This document shows, piece by piece, positions 6,749-12,891 of a stretch of 30,795 nt of DNA. A program made the position numbers and the translations under genes. The DNA is from a virus, in IMG/VR virus record IMGVR_UViG_3300035698_010276, positions 1-30,795 of that record. One strand, given 5' to 3'. The first letter of the stretch is position 1. Every line of letters begins with the position of its first letter. The notes under the pieces are model-generated. The model was not told where the DNA came from. It worked only from the letters and a program-made list of their open reading frames with translations, and searched no databases.

Positions 6749-6920
6749 AGACGCTAGAGATCTCGTTCGTCTTGAGGTTCTTAACAAGGACTTGTCTGTA
6801 AAAGACATTGACTTTGTTATTACCTATCTTGTTTCTCAGGATCTTGAAGGACTTGCGAAAGCAGCTCACGAGAGAGAAGATGAGAAGGAAGAAGTCAAGG
6901 AAGATAAGAAGAAGAAATAA
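6708..6920 (+). CDS. Small charged protein of the amidoligase operon, 70 aa
   Basis: The ORF overlaps the end of the amidotransferase gene by 41 bases. I chose ATG 6708, although an in-frame ATG lies at 6669 deeper in that gene. The product has an N-terminal amphipathic region (RLTLLLKRFVNKDARDLVRL), a middle helix (VKDIDFVITYLVSQDLEGLAKAA, about residues 33-55) and a highly charged Lys/Glu tail. It is the last gene before a hairpin. The charged, flexible lysine-rich tail could be an acceptor for an amide-forming enzyme, but that is only a suggestion. Confidence 0.65.
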   Translation: MQRLTLLLKRFVNKDARDLVRLEVLNKDLSVKDIDFVITYLVSQDLEGLAKAAHEREDEKEEVKEDKKKK

Positions 6921-6927
6921 TCACCTC

Positions 6928-6955
6928 CTACCCCTGTCTTAATTGGCAGGGGTAG
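6928..6955 (+). terminator. Strong hairpin at the end of the amidoligase operon
   Basis: CTACCCCTGTC (6928-6938) pairs with GGCAGGGGTAG (6945-6955) with one G-U pair, around a six-base loop TTAATT. It lies eight bases after the last stop of the operon. There is no T run after it, so it is not a textbook intrinsic terminator; it may act with a factor or protect the 3' end. Confidence 0.55.
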
Positions 6956-6971
6956 ATTCACCCATTATAAT
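6943..6971 (+). promoter_or_regulatory. Promoter embedded in the hairpin
   Basis: TTGGCA (6943-6948), 17 bases, TATAAT (6966-6971). The -35 box overlaps the loop and 3' arm of the preceding hairpin. Transcription would start near 6978, just ahead of the AGAAAGGAAA site and ATG 6995. Confidence 0.65.
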
Positions 6972-6994
6972 AATAAAATAGAGAAAGGAAACAT

Positions 6995-7249
6995 ATGGCG
7001 ACACTTTACCACTGTGCTGGATGCAAATCATATACGGCAGAACCTATAATCATGATCAACATTGATGAGTCTACTTTACATAAAGTAAGCTTTAAAGATA
7101 GCGGTAGAAAAGAGATTAAGCCAATTAAAATGGTTGGACAATATATGCTCTGTGGGCCAAAGTGTGCGGCATTGTTAATGTTGGATATTTTTACAAAAGA
7201 TAAACAAGAAAAAGAAGCTAAGGAGGAAAATGAAAATATCTCTACCTAA
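6995..7249 (+). CDS. Zinc-binding small protein, 84 aa
   Basis: ATG 6995 follows AAAGGAA and is the first gene of a new transcription unit. The 84-residue product has CAGC near the N-terminus (C8, C11) and CGPKC (about residues 54-58), a paired-cysteine arrangement suited to zinc binding, separated by about 40 residues of beta-strand-like sequence. A charged Lys/Glu tail follows. It overlaps the next gene by 20 bases in another frame. I do not recognise its family. Confidence 0.7.
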   Translation: MATLYHCAGCKSYTAEPIIMINIDESTLHKVSFKDSGRKEIKPIKMVGQYMLCGPKCAALLMLDIFTKDKQEKEAKEENENIST

Positions 7250-7403
7250 GTTTGTTAAAAAGGCTAATAGCTGGTGTGTTACCACAGTGGCTCTTAATAC
7301 ATCTAGTTATAAGAACTCCACCAAGCAAGTGCAGCATTGGTGTTCTAGTCTTGAAGAGGCCGCCAAGAAGTATACTGACCTGTGTGCTGGGGATAAAAAA
7401 TGA
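7230..7403 (+). CDS. Small hypothetical protein, 57 aa
   Basis: ATG 7230 is preceded by a strong AAGGAGG site inside the end of the previous gene, and the ORF ends with ATGA overlap into the next. The 57-residue product contains SWCVTTVALNTSSYKNST, a QHWCSSLEEAAKKYTDLC segment and three cysteines. The spacing looks like a small alpha/beta fold rather than a zinc ribbon. No family is recognised. The ribosome binding site and tight overlaps support expression. Confidence 0.65.
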   Translation: MKISLPKFVKKANSWCVTTVALNTSSYKNSTKQVQHWCSSLEEAAKKYTDLCAGDKK

Positions 7404-7594
7404 ATCAAAAAACTGCTAAGATGATTAAAGAAGTCTTTGGCTCGCGCAAGGAAGATGCAAAGAAGAAGTACAAAGAACTTAGTCTAAAGGGGAGGACTAG
7501 AGCTAGAAGTAGGATGAAGCTATATATTAGTTCCCCAGATAAAAAAGAATTATTAAAACCTCAGATTCTATCTGATGTAAAATTGGAGATATAA
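7400..7594 (+). CDS. Small basic protein, 64 aa
   Basis: ATGA overlap sets the start at 7400. The product is strongly basic, with many Lys and Arg (SRKEDAKKKYKELSLKGRTR, then ARSRMKLYI), and predicted helical in its first two thirds. It has no cysteines or membrane segment. A nucleic-acid-binding role is plausible from charge alone. The gap to the next gene is only two bases, so it belongs to the same unit as the DUF1599-like protein. Confidence 0.65.
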   Translation: MNQKTAKMIKEVFGSRKEDAKKKYKELSLKGRTRARSRMKLYISSPDKKELLKPQILSDVKLEI

Positions 7595-7596
7595 AA

Positions 7597-7908
7597 ATGG
7601 TAACAAGAGATGTGTTAGTAAAAGAAGTAGAAGCAACATTCCAGGATTGTCTTGGAATATTGGCAAAAAAGAATGTAGATTATGCTAAGGAAAAAGACGC
7701 CTTTGCTAATTTCAGGCTTTCAGAGATGGTTGGTGTTAGTCCAGAGAGGGCTAACCTTGTGCGCTTAGCTGACAAGCTTGCTCGCATTAGTAATCTCTTA
7801 GATAAGCCAAATGTAGTGGTAGACGAGACTGTGGCTGATACCATAAATGATTCCATAAATTATATGGCCATCCTAAAATCAATGTTATTCCATAAGGATG
7901 ATAAATGA
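7597..7908 (+). CDS. DUF1599 / Nmad1-like protein
   Basis: This 103-residue helical protein fits the DUF1599 family, also named nucleotide modification associated domain 1. It has an N-terminal helix, then KKNVDYAKEKDAFANFR (the family's N-x-DY...F pattern), a second helix with VRLADKLARISNLL, and ADTINDSINYMAIL near the end. The family is widespread in phages and related in fold to all-alpha NTP pyrophosphohydrolases such as MazG. It has been linked by gene context to modified nucleotides, but its reaction is not settled. It overlaps the phosphoesterase gene by four bases. Confidence 0.75.
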   Translation: MVTRDVLVKEVEATFQDCLGILAKKNVDYAKEKDAFANFRLSEMVGVSPERANLVRLADKLARISNLLDKPNVVVDETVADTINDSINYMAILKSMLFHKDDK

Positions 7909-8444
7909 AGCTGAACCCACAAACATACGTCATATCTGATCACCACTTCTTTCATTCTAATATTGAGAAATATGCCCAGAGGCCACCAGACCACATGGAG
8001 ATTCTAATCAATAATCATAATAAGGTTATTACCGCAAATGATAAGGTTTTATTCTTGGGAGATCTAGCGTTCGCAAATAAAGAAAAAATGCTGACAATGA
8101 CTAGTAGACTGAAGGGTGATAAATATCTTATTCTTGGTAATCATGATCATAAAGGCGTTGGTTGGTATGAGGATCTTGGATTCAAGGTCAGTGAGGCAAT
8201 TTATAAGGTATTTGCTAATTCTGGAGGAACATATCCAACCCTACTTACCCATGAACCAGTTCAAAATTTGCCAGAAAATTGGTATAACATCCATGGACAT
8301 ATTCATCGCGGATTAGTCACTGAGTTTGGTCTATGCGATAGACATTATAATGTTAGCTGTGAGGTGTTAGATTATACTCCAATTAAGATTGCAACCATTA
8401 TGGCTGAGTGGAAGGCTGATCGTCTGGAGTCTCGTAAAACGTAG
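7905..8444 (+). CDS. Calcineurin-like metallophosphoesterase
   Basis: All signature motifs of the family are visible in 179 residues: SDHHFFHSN (DxH, residues 10-18), FLGDLAF (GDxx), LGNHDH (GNHD), LLTHEP and HGHIHRG (GHxH). These bind two metal ions and hydrolyse phosphoesters, often cyclic nucleotides, nucleic-acid ends or nucleotides. The opening resembles the small phage and bacterial group annotated as phosphoesterases of unknown substrate. It starts with ATGA overlapping the DUF1599-like gene. The 3' end overlaps the convergent MazG gene by 47 bases. Confidence 0.9.
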   Translation: MKLNPQTYVISDHHFFHSNIEKYAQRPPDHMEILINNHNKVITANDKVLFLGDLAFANKEKMLTMTSRLKGDKYLILGNHDHKGVGWYEDLGFKVSEAIYKVFANSGGTYPTLLTHEPVQNLPENWYNIHGHIHRGLVTEFGLCDRHYNVSCEVLDYTPIKIATIMAEWKADRLESRKT

Positions 8445-8784
8445 CTTCTCCTTTTAATGCTCTCCAATTATCTAATGCGAATTTCCTTGCCTCACTGTAC
8501 GTTCTGCCATTACTAAATACCTCTGCTGGATACTTAAGGTGGTTCCTAGCTGTCTTTTCTCTAGTCGCTCGTTCAAGATCAATTCCATATTGATTGGCAA
8601 GTGTCATCGTTAAAAAAAGCACATCAGCTAACTCTGTAGCCATTGCCTCTGGATCATTTATTTCTACCTCTGCTTCGTCAACTTCATCCCTTAATAGTTT
8701 AAACAATTGCTCTGGTTTATTATTTTCTTGCATTACTGGTCTGTCAGTGAGGAAGTCCCCCACAATTTTTTGTAGTTCTAACAT
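8398..8784 (-). CDS. MazG-like nucleotide pyrophosphohydrolase
   Basis: This is the only gene recognised on the minus strand. Its 128 residues include LLRDEVDEAEVEI and MATELADVLF, the ExxE and ExxD elements that bind magnesium in the all-alpha NTP pyrophosphohydrolase (MazG) superfamily, then a REKTARNHLKYP tail typical of phage MazG-like proteins. Such enzymes cleave (d)NTPs to monophosphates and may balance pools or remove non-canonical nucleotides. A ribosome binding site (AGGAA) and its own promoter lie upstream. The gene converges with the phosphoesterase and overlaps its end. No terminator is visible for either. Confidence 0.85.
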   Translation of the reverse strand: MLELQKIVGDFLTDRPVMQENNKPEQLFKLLRDEVDEAEVEINDPEAMATELADVLFLTMTLANQYGIDLERATREKTARNHLKYPAEVFSNGRTYSEARKFALDNWRALKGEATFYETPDDQPSTQP

Positions 8785-8812
8785 CTGTTCCTAAGTGGTA
8801 AATAACTAGTTC

Positions 8813-8842
8813 ATTATATGTCCTGAACACACATAAAATCAA
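8813..8842 (-). promoter_or_regulatory. Promoter of the minus-strand MazG-like gene
   Basis: On the minus strand, TTGATT (plus 8837-8842), an 18-base spacer and TATAAT (plus 8813-8818). The start point would be near 8806, 22 bases before the MazG ATG. It stands back to back with the plus-strand promoter at 8866-8895. Confidence 0.6.
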
Positions 8843-8865
8843 TTACTACTTTGTATATTTAACCA

Positions 8866-8895
8866 TTGCAAGGATGCTGTTAAGTGACCTATAAT
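8866..8895 (+). promoter_or_regulatory. Promoter for a probably leaderless small gene
   Basis: TTGCAA (8866-8871), an 18-base spacer and a perfect TATAAT (8890-8895). The expected first transcribed base coincides with the A of ATG 8902, and no ribosome binding site is present, so the message would lack a leader. Confidence 0.6.
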
Positions 8896-8901
8896 ATGTT
8901 T

Positions 8902-9024
8902 ATGGCAAACAACGTATTAAACTTTTTGATAGAGATTATTTCATTCATTTTATTGATACCCTTTGAGGCATTCTGTGTACTAAAGAATGGATTGACAATC
9001 ATCGGTGATCTTTGGAATAGTTAA
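8902..9024 (+). CDS. Small membrane peptide, 40 aa, leaderless candidate
   Basis: ATG 8902 lies six bases after a perfect TATAAT box, so the transcript probably starts at the ATG itself. The 40-residue peptide is hydrophobic: FLIEIISFILLIPFEAF (residues about 8-24) is a likely membrane helix with an internal Glu and Pro, and a second semi-hydrophobic stretch (LTIIGDLW) follows. It could be holin-like or a membrane modulator, but nothing proves a role. The gene is small and rests mainly on the promoter match and the hydrophobic pattern. Confidence 0.5.
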   Translation: MANNVLNFLIEIISFILLIPFEAFCVLKNGLTIIGDLWNS

Positions 9025-9045
9025 GAAATATAGACACCTTCCTCC

Positions 9046-9075
9046 TTGTTTTTAGCACTCTTCACGAGATATTAT
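9046..9075 (+). promoter_or_regulatory. Possible promoter upstream of the HNH gene
   Basis: TTGTTT (9046-9051), 18-base spacer, TATTAT (9070-9075). Both boxes are one or two bases from consensus. It lies in the 86-base gap before ATG 9111, which otherwise holds no gene and ends in a GGAGC ribosome binding site. Confidence 0.4.
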
Positions 9076-9110
9076 TAAGTAATAATTGTATCTTAGAAAA
9101 GGAGCGATGG

Positions 9111-9491
9111 ATGATGAAGGAAGTGTTAAGTTTAATGGGGGAAAATCCAGAAATAACAATTGCAGCGATGACTGCATTTGGTTTAGCATTTTCAAAGAAG
9201 ACTAGAAAAATAATAGGAGATAGAGATGGTTGGAAATGTAGAGAGCCTGGGTGTGATAAGTCATATCAGGAGGGTGACGTTGTACACGCTGCCCATTTTA
9301 ACCATGATAGAAGTGAGTCAGATTATGATGAGCCACAGAGTGGAGTTATTCTTTGTGTAGATCACCATCAAAAGCTTCACGAGTCATTTATTGGACAGGC
9401 ATTTAAAATTGGTCTATGTGAAGAGGGTAACGGACATGCTATAAATATGCTTAAAGGCGCTAAGAGAAAAAATAAAACCAGAAGAAAGTAG
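9111..9491 (+). CDS. HNH endonuclease-like protein near the terminase genes
   Basis: The 126-residue protein has a short hydrophobic N-terminal region and then an HNH-type domain: WKCREPGCDKSY (CxxxxC), VHAAHFNHDRSE, and a later GVILCVDHHQKLHE with the third motif Cys-x-x-His-His. The cysteines probably bind zinc. Many tailed phages carry an HNH nuclease beside the terminase that assists DNA packaging, and this gene's position before TerS fits that. A free homing role is also possible. ATG 9111 is followed directly by a second ATG, either of which could be used with the GGAGCG site. Confidence 0.75.
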   Translation: MMKEVLSLMGENPEITIAAMTAFGLAFSKKTRKIIGDRDGWKCREPGCDKSYQEGDVVHAAHFNHDRSESDYDEPQSGVILCVDHHQKLHESFIGQAFKIGLCEEGNGHAINMLKGAKRKNKTRRK

Positions 9492-9494
9492 ATA

Positions 9495-9788
9495 ATGAAT
9501 GCAGGAAAAGAAATTATTGGAGGTCACCATGTTGAACAAGAAATATTCCAAGAAATTGGTGATACGGCTAATTATCCTGAGACAGTTATTTACGAACGCG
9601 TTAATTATGCTCTTACTAAGCTTAGAGAAGAGATTGGCAATGTTGGTGCTATCCCTATTAAAAATGAAAGAGAGATTCCAAGAGAAAGACATAAAATACC
9701 TGTATTAGTTGACCATCATGGGAGTCAAAATGATTCTAAAACATGGGGAAACATATTGATTAATAGGAAAAATAAGCGATTATTGTAA
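9495..9788 (+). CDS. Hypothetical protein, 97 aa
   Basis: ATG 9495 lies three bases after the HNH gene's stop, suggesting coupling. The 97-residue product has an acidic first half with helices (EQEIFQEIGDTANYPETVIY, then ERVNYALTKLREEIG) and a basic C-terminus (INRKNKRLL). It has no cysteines and no membrane segment. A competing ORF in another frame (9499-9708) is shorter and mostly hydrophobic, so I prefer this one. No family is recognised. Confidence 0.65.
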   Translation: MNAGKEIIGGHHVEQEIFQEIGDTANYPETVIYERVNYALTKLREEIGNVGAIPIKNEREIPRERHKIPVLVDHHGSQNDSKTWGNILINRKNKRLL

Positions 9789-9811
9789 AATTAGTACATA
9801 TAAAAGGATTG

Positions 9812-9833
9812 ATATATAGACATATATATTTTT
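9812..9833 (+). terminator. Weak AT-rich hairpin followed by a T run
   Basis: ATATAT (9812-9817) and ATATAT (9822-9827) can pair around AGAC, followed by five Ts (9829-9833). A weaker outer GATTG/CAATC pair flanks it. It follows the preceding ORF by about 20 bases. An all-AT stem is weak, so this is only a possible terminator in the 131-base gap before the RHH gene. Confidence 0.3.
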
Positions 9834-9883
9834 CCAATCTTCCTGGCAGTCTTACTAACACGATTGCTAATATCCTATAATAT

Positions 9884-9913
9884 TTGACATTGGTTATATT
9901 AGTTATATATACC
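9884..9913 (+). promoter_or_regulatory. Promoter of the ribbon-helix-helix gene with direct-repeat operator
   Basis: TTGACA (9884-9889), 18 bases, TATACC (9908-9913). Two copies of GTTATAT (9893-9899 and 9902-9908), nine bases apart, sit between the boxes. The predicted start falls on ATG 9920, so the message may be leaderless. Confidence 0.55.
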
Positions 9914-9919
9914 TTATCT

Positions 9920-10078
9920 ATGGCAAAGATAATCATCAGTCTTCCCGACGAGCTTCTAATTAAGGTAGATACTTACTGTAAAGAGAATGAATACAATAGG
10001 TCCGAGTTTATTAGATACGCAATGAGGGAAGTGCTTAGGCCAACATCTTTAGTAACCGAAAAATACGAGGGAGAGTAA
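9920..10078 (+). CDS. Ribbon-helix-helix (CopG/MetJ-type) regulator, 52 aa
   Basis: I use ATG 9920; an in-frame TTG at 9884 falls on the promoter -35 box. The 52 residues match the ribbon-helix-helix fold: a strand AKIIISLPDELL (the DNA-contacting ribbon), helix IKVDTYCKENEY, turn NRSEF, helix IRYAMREVLR. RHH proteins bind DNA as dimers of dimers, often to short direct or inverted repeats in their own promoters. A pair of GTTATAT repeats sits in this gene's promoter. It lies just before the packaging genes and may control them or itself. Confidence 0.85.
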   Translation: MAKIIISLPDELLIKVDTYCKENEYNRSEFIRYAMREVLRPTSLVTEKYEGE

Positions 10079-10079
10079 A

Positions 10080-10433
10080 TTGTCAGTGAAATTTTTTAAA
10101 TTGTTTAAGACAAAACAAGTACGTGTTCCTCATACGTGGGACATGATAGCTAAGACATATGCGCGACCAAGATTAGATATTGGATTACTGGAATTGTTAA
10201 AGGGATCTTCGCTAGAAAAAGCATTGTTTGGTGTCACTACTGTCGTTTGGGAGAACGAACTGGGAGAAATTAGAAGAGAAGAGTTCCTTGGTAGTGACTC
10301 AGATGTGTTAGATGCATTACTTGATCAAGTTTCTGAATATGGAAATAAGAATGTAGAACGAGGAGGAGAGACTTTTGTTATTTCTAAGTGGGTTCCTCCA
10401 GTGACTGGCGGCAATCTCCCATTAAGGAGATAA
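10080..10433 (+). CDS. Hypothetical protein upstream of terminase, 117 aa
   Basis: A TTG start at 10080, one base after the previous stop, is backed by a GAGGGAGAG site. The product has a basic N-terminus (KFFKLFKTKQVRVPHTWD), a predominantly helical middle (LLELLKGSSLEKALFG), then a strand-rich part with VVWENELGEIRREEFLG and a Pro-rich end. The gene lies just before TerS and so may belong to packaging, but I see no known domain. Confidence 0.7.
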   Translation: MSVKFFKLFKTKQVRVPHTWDMIAKTYARPRLDIGLLELLKGSSLEKALFGVTTVVWENELGEIRREEFLGSDSDVLDALLDQVSEYGNKNVERGGETFVISKWVPPVTGGNLPLRR

Positions 10434-10436
10434 CTA

Positions 10437-10964
10437 ATGGCTGGTCGTAAAAGCAAACCTTACATGGTTAAGAGGGCAAAGAATGGGGAGATAAAGCAGG
10501 TTCTTAAGGTTGATCTATTTTTAGAAGAGTTTTTAAAGAACGGTGGCAATGCTACTCAAGCTGCAACTGATGCATTTGGGCTTACTAATAGGTCTAGCGC
10601 CGCTGTTATAGGAACTAATTATTTGAAGCAAGCTAAGAGTCTTGGTAGAGTTTTCTTGGAGAGAAAAGGAGCAACCTATAGTAAACTACTGGAGCTTGCC
10701 TATGAGAAGGCACTGGCCTCAAAGAATACTGAATGGTGGGACAGGTTGATGAAGATTTCTGGATATGATGATTTTATGAGTAAGGCGCCAGCGGGAGTGA
10801 GTGTTAACATCCTTACTGCAGAGAATGGCAAGACTGATTTTAAGGGGTTTGTAGAAGAAGGAGAAGTTGTTAGTGAGAAGGAAGAGGTTGAAGAGGTTGA
10901 GGATGAGATTAGTCCTAAGATGAAAGAACTTCTTGGAGTGGAGGATGATGATGAAGGTAACTAA
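10437..10964 (+). CDS. terS: Terminase small subunit
   Basis: The 175-residue protein has the layout of phage small terminases: a basic start, a helix-turn-helix-like stretch (LEEFLKNGGNATQAATDAFGL, then SSAAVIGTNYLKQAKSLGR), a helical oligomerisation region (YSKLLELAYEKALASKNTEW) and an acidic tail rich in Glu and Asp ending VEDDDEGN. The N-terminal part binds pac/cos DNA and the tail probably contacts TerL. It is directly upstream of TerL and overlaps it by 14 bases. Sequence identity to a named TerS cannot be tested here; the call rests on layout and place. Confidence 0.75.
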   Translation: MAGRKSKPYMVKRAKNGEIKQVLKVDLFLEEFLKNGGNATQAATDAFGLTNRSSAAVIGTNYLKQAKSLGRVFLERKGATYSKLLELAYEKALASKNTEWWDRLMKISGYDDFMSKAPAGVSVNILTAENGKTDFKGFVEEGEVVSEKEEVEEVEDEISPKMKELLGVEDDDEGN

Positions 10965-12891
10965 AATTGACTATAAAAAATTTATTGAACACTATTTCAT
11001 GGTTATTGATCGTGAGCAGCAAATCCCAGTTCCTTTCAAGTTGAACATTGTACAAGAGAAGTATCTTGAGATGATTAATAAAGAGAACCCAACTCAAGAG
11101 GGGGTAAGGGATATTATTCTTAAGGCTCGTCAGCAAGGATTCTCATCTTTTATTCTTGCTATGTTTACGGTTGATTTCATTGTGCGCGAGTATTCAGTTT
11201 CTATTTGTATTTCTCACAGGAGGGATTCAACAGAGCTTCTATTTAAAAAGGTTCGTTTTTATCTAGAGAGTTATCTTAAAATAAAGGCTAAGGAAGAGGG
11301 TAAGGAATATACTGAAGACACACTAAAAAGTTGGCTGGGATCTGACAATAAAGGAATGATTTCTAATTCTCAGAATAAGGCAACGTTCTACATTGGTACT
11401 GCTGGCGCCAAGGTTGGAGGTCGTGGCGGATCTGCACGTAATGTTCACTTTTGTGTGGGTGAGGATGTTAAGATTTTATGTCCAGACGGTAGTTCAACTG
11501 AAATAAAAGATATTAATATTGGGGATGAGGTTATTTCTGAAAAAGGAAAAACAACTCAAGTGATTAATAAGTGGAATACTGGGATAAAGCCAATGAAGAG
11601 AATTCGTCTATGGCTTGGAAATGAAACAATTGATGTATCTAATGATCATAAAATTAAAACAATTGAAGGGTGGAAGGTGGCTAGAGATATTTCTAGCACA
11701 GACTGGGTTGAATGGTCTCATGGAAAATCAACTGAAAATGTAAAACATCTTTCAATTGATAAACAGAAAAACTGTGTACATCTGTCTAATGATGGAGATT
11801 TAAAATTAGATGTTGATGAGAATCTTGGATATTTTATTGGGTATTATTTAGCAGAAGGACATATCTCTAAAAACCTAAACAGAGTTGAACTTACATGTCA
11901 TAAGGATGAAAATTTTTACTTAAAATTTAAAGACCTATTCCCACTTGAGCAAAAAGTAAAAATTAGGAGTGATAAATTTGGTACAAGGAAAACAATAACA
12001 TATTATTCAAAAGAACTTGGAATGTTTATTAACAATCTTGTTGGAAGGGTAAAAGGAAAACATATTCCAGATGATATGATCAAGAATTATCCTAATGATT
12101 TTTTAATTGGAATGTACAGGGGGTGGAAAGATGGTGATGGCAGTAAAATGAGAGATGATGTTTGCTATCTGACAACAATAAGAGAAAAAATTGCTAGACC
12201 TATGCGACAAATTGGAATGATGGTTCTTAAAAAAGTTCTTTCATTATCATATCACGATAATGTTGAAAGGTATGATGTTCCAGTACAGCCATCTTATGTT
12301 TTACGCGAGCATAACAATGGTAATAATATTGGAAAGAGAAGTTTGAAATATAAATTTATTGATGGAAAATTTTATATCAGAGTTAAATATGTTATTGATG
12401 TTGATGAGAAGGACACGTTTGAGATAGAGGTAGAAGATAGTTCTCATTCTTTTTTAACTCCATGTGGACTAATATCTAACTCAGAGGCAGCTTTCTACCA
12501 GGATACAGAAATGCTTAAGGCTAGCGAAATGATCCTTGCTACCGCCCAACAGGTACCTCAGGGTAGGGGAATGATCTTTATCGAGTCTACTGCTAACGGA
12601 GAGGGCAATTTCTACCATGCTGAGTGGGAGAGGGCAGAGGACCATAAGAGTGTTTATAAGCCAAGATTCTTTGGTTGGCAGGAATATTACTCTGAGGCAT
12701 GGGTTGAAGAGAAGAGAAAAGAATTTCCAACTGATAAGCTATGGAAGCAAGAATATCCAAGTAACCCAGATGAGGCCTTCATTACCTCTGGATCACCATA
12801 CTTTGATGTGTTAGTTTTGAAGAAGATGCAAGATAAAAAAGCCATTCCAATTGAATTTGGGAGGATCGCTCCCGACGGACACTTTTTATGA
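10951..12891 (+). CDS. terL: Terminase large subunit, ATPase part, with intein
   Basis: Three ATGs lie at 10945, 10948 and 10951; I use the last, six bases after GGAGG. The 646-residue precursor begins with the packaging ATPase: a deviant Walker A (LKARQQGFSSF, near residue 58). The Walker B neighbourhood is interrupted: NVHF ends at residue 167 and SEAAFY resumes at 511, with a 343-residue intein between. After splicing, the ATPase part is 303 residues and ends with FESTANGEG (likely coupling motif), SNPDEAF and DGHFL. The nuclease domain is missing here and lies in the overlapping next ORF. The motor translocates DNA into the prohead. Confidence 0.9.
   Translation: MKVTKIDYKKFIEHYFMVIDREQQIPVPFKLNIVQEKYLEMINKENPTQEGVRDIILKARQQGFSSFILAMFTVDFIVREYSVSICISHRRDSTELLFKKVRFYLESYLKIKAKEEGKEYTEDTLKSWLGSDNKGMISNSQNKATFYIGTAGAKVGGRGGSARNVHFCVGEDVKILCPDGSSTEIKDINIGDEVISEKGKTTQVINKWNTGIKPMKRIRLWLGNETIDVSNDHKIKTIEGWKVARDISSTDWVEWSHGKSTENVKHLSIDKQKNCVHLSNDGDLKLDVDENLGYFIGYYLAEGHISKNLNRVELTCHKDENFYLKFKDLFPLEQKVKIRSDKFGTRKTITYYSKELGMFINNLVGRVKGKHIPDDMIKNYPNDFLIGMYRGWKDGDGSKMRDDVCYLTTIREKIARPMRQIGMMVLKKVLSLSYHDNVERYDVPVQPSYVLREHNNGNNIGKRSLKYKFIDGKFYIRVKYVIDVDEKDTFEIEVEDSSHSFLTPCGLISNSEAAFYQDTEMLKASEMILATAQQVPQGRGMIFIESTANGEGNFYHAEWERAEDHKSVYKPRFFGWQEYYSEAWVEEKRKEFPTDKLWKQEYPSNPDEAFITSGSPYFDVLVLKKMQDKKAIPIEFGRIAPDGHFL
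11452..12480 (+). mobile_element. LAGLIDADG intein in TerL
   Basis: The element starts at Cys (CVGEDVKIL, block A) and ends GLISN before Ser+1. Block B is VSNDHKIKTIEG. Two LAGLIDADG helices, YFIGYYLAEG and FLIGMYRGWKDGDG, form the homing endonuclease. Block F reads FEIEVEDSSHSFL. The penultimate residue is Ser, not the usual His. Excision rejoins NVHF to SEAAFY, restoring the Walker B region exactly. At 343 residues it is full length, so splicing and homing may both be active. Confidence 0.9.

Noticed and set aside
12877-12890. Canonical -1 frameshift heptamer at the TerL split
   Set aside because: The zero-frame sequence is C TTT TTA, which does not fit X XXY YYZ; only a simple T5 slip is possible, so frameshifting is left as one of three explanations.
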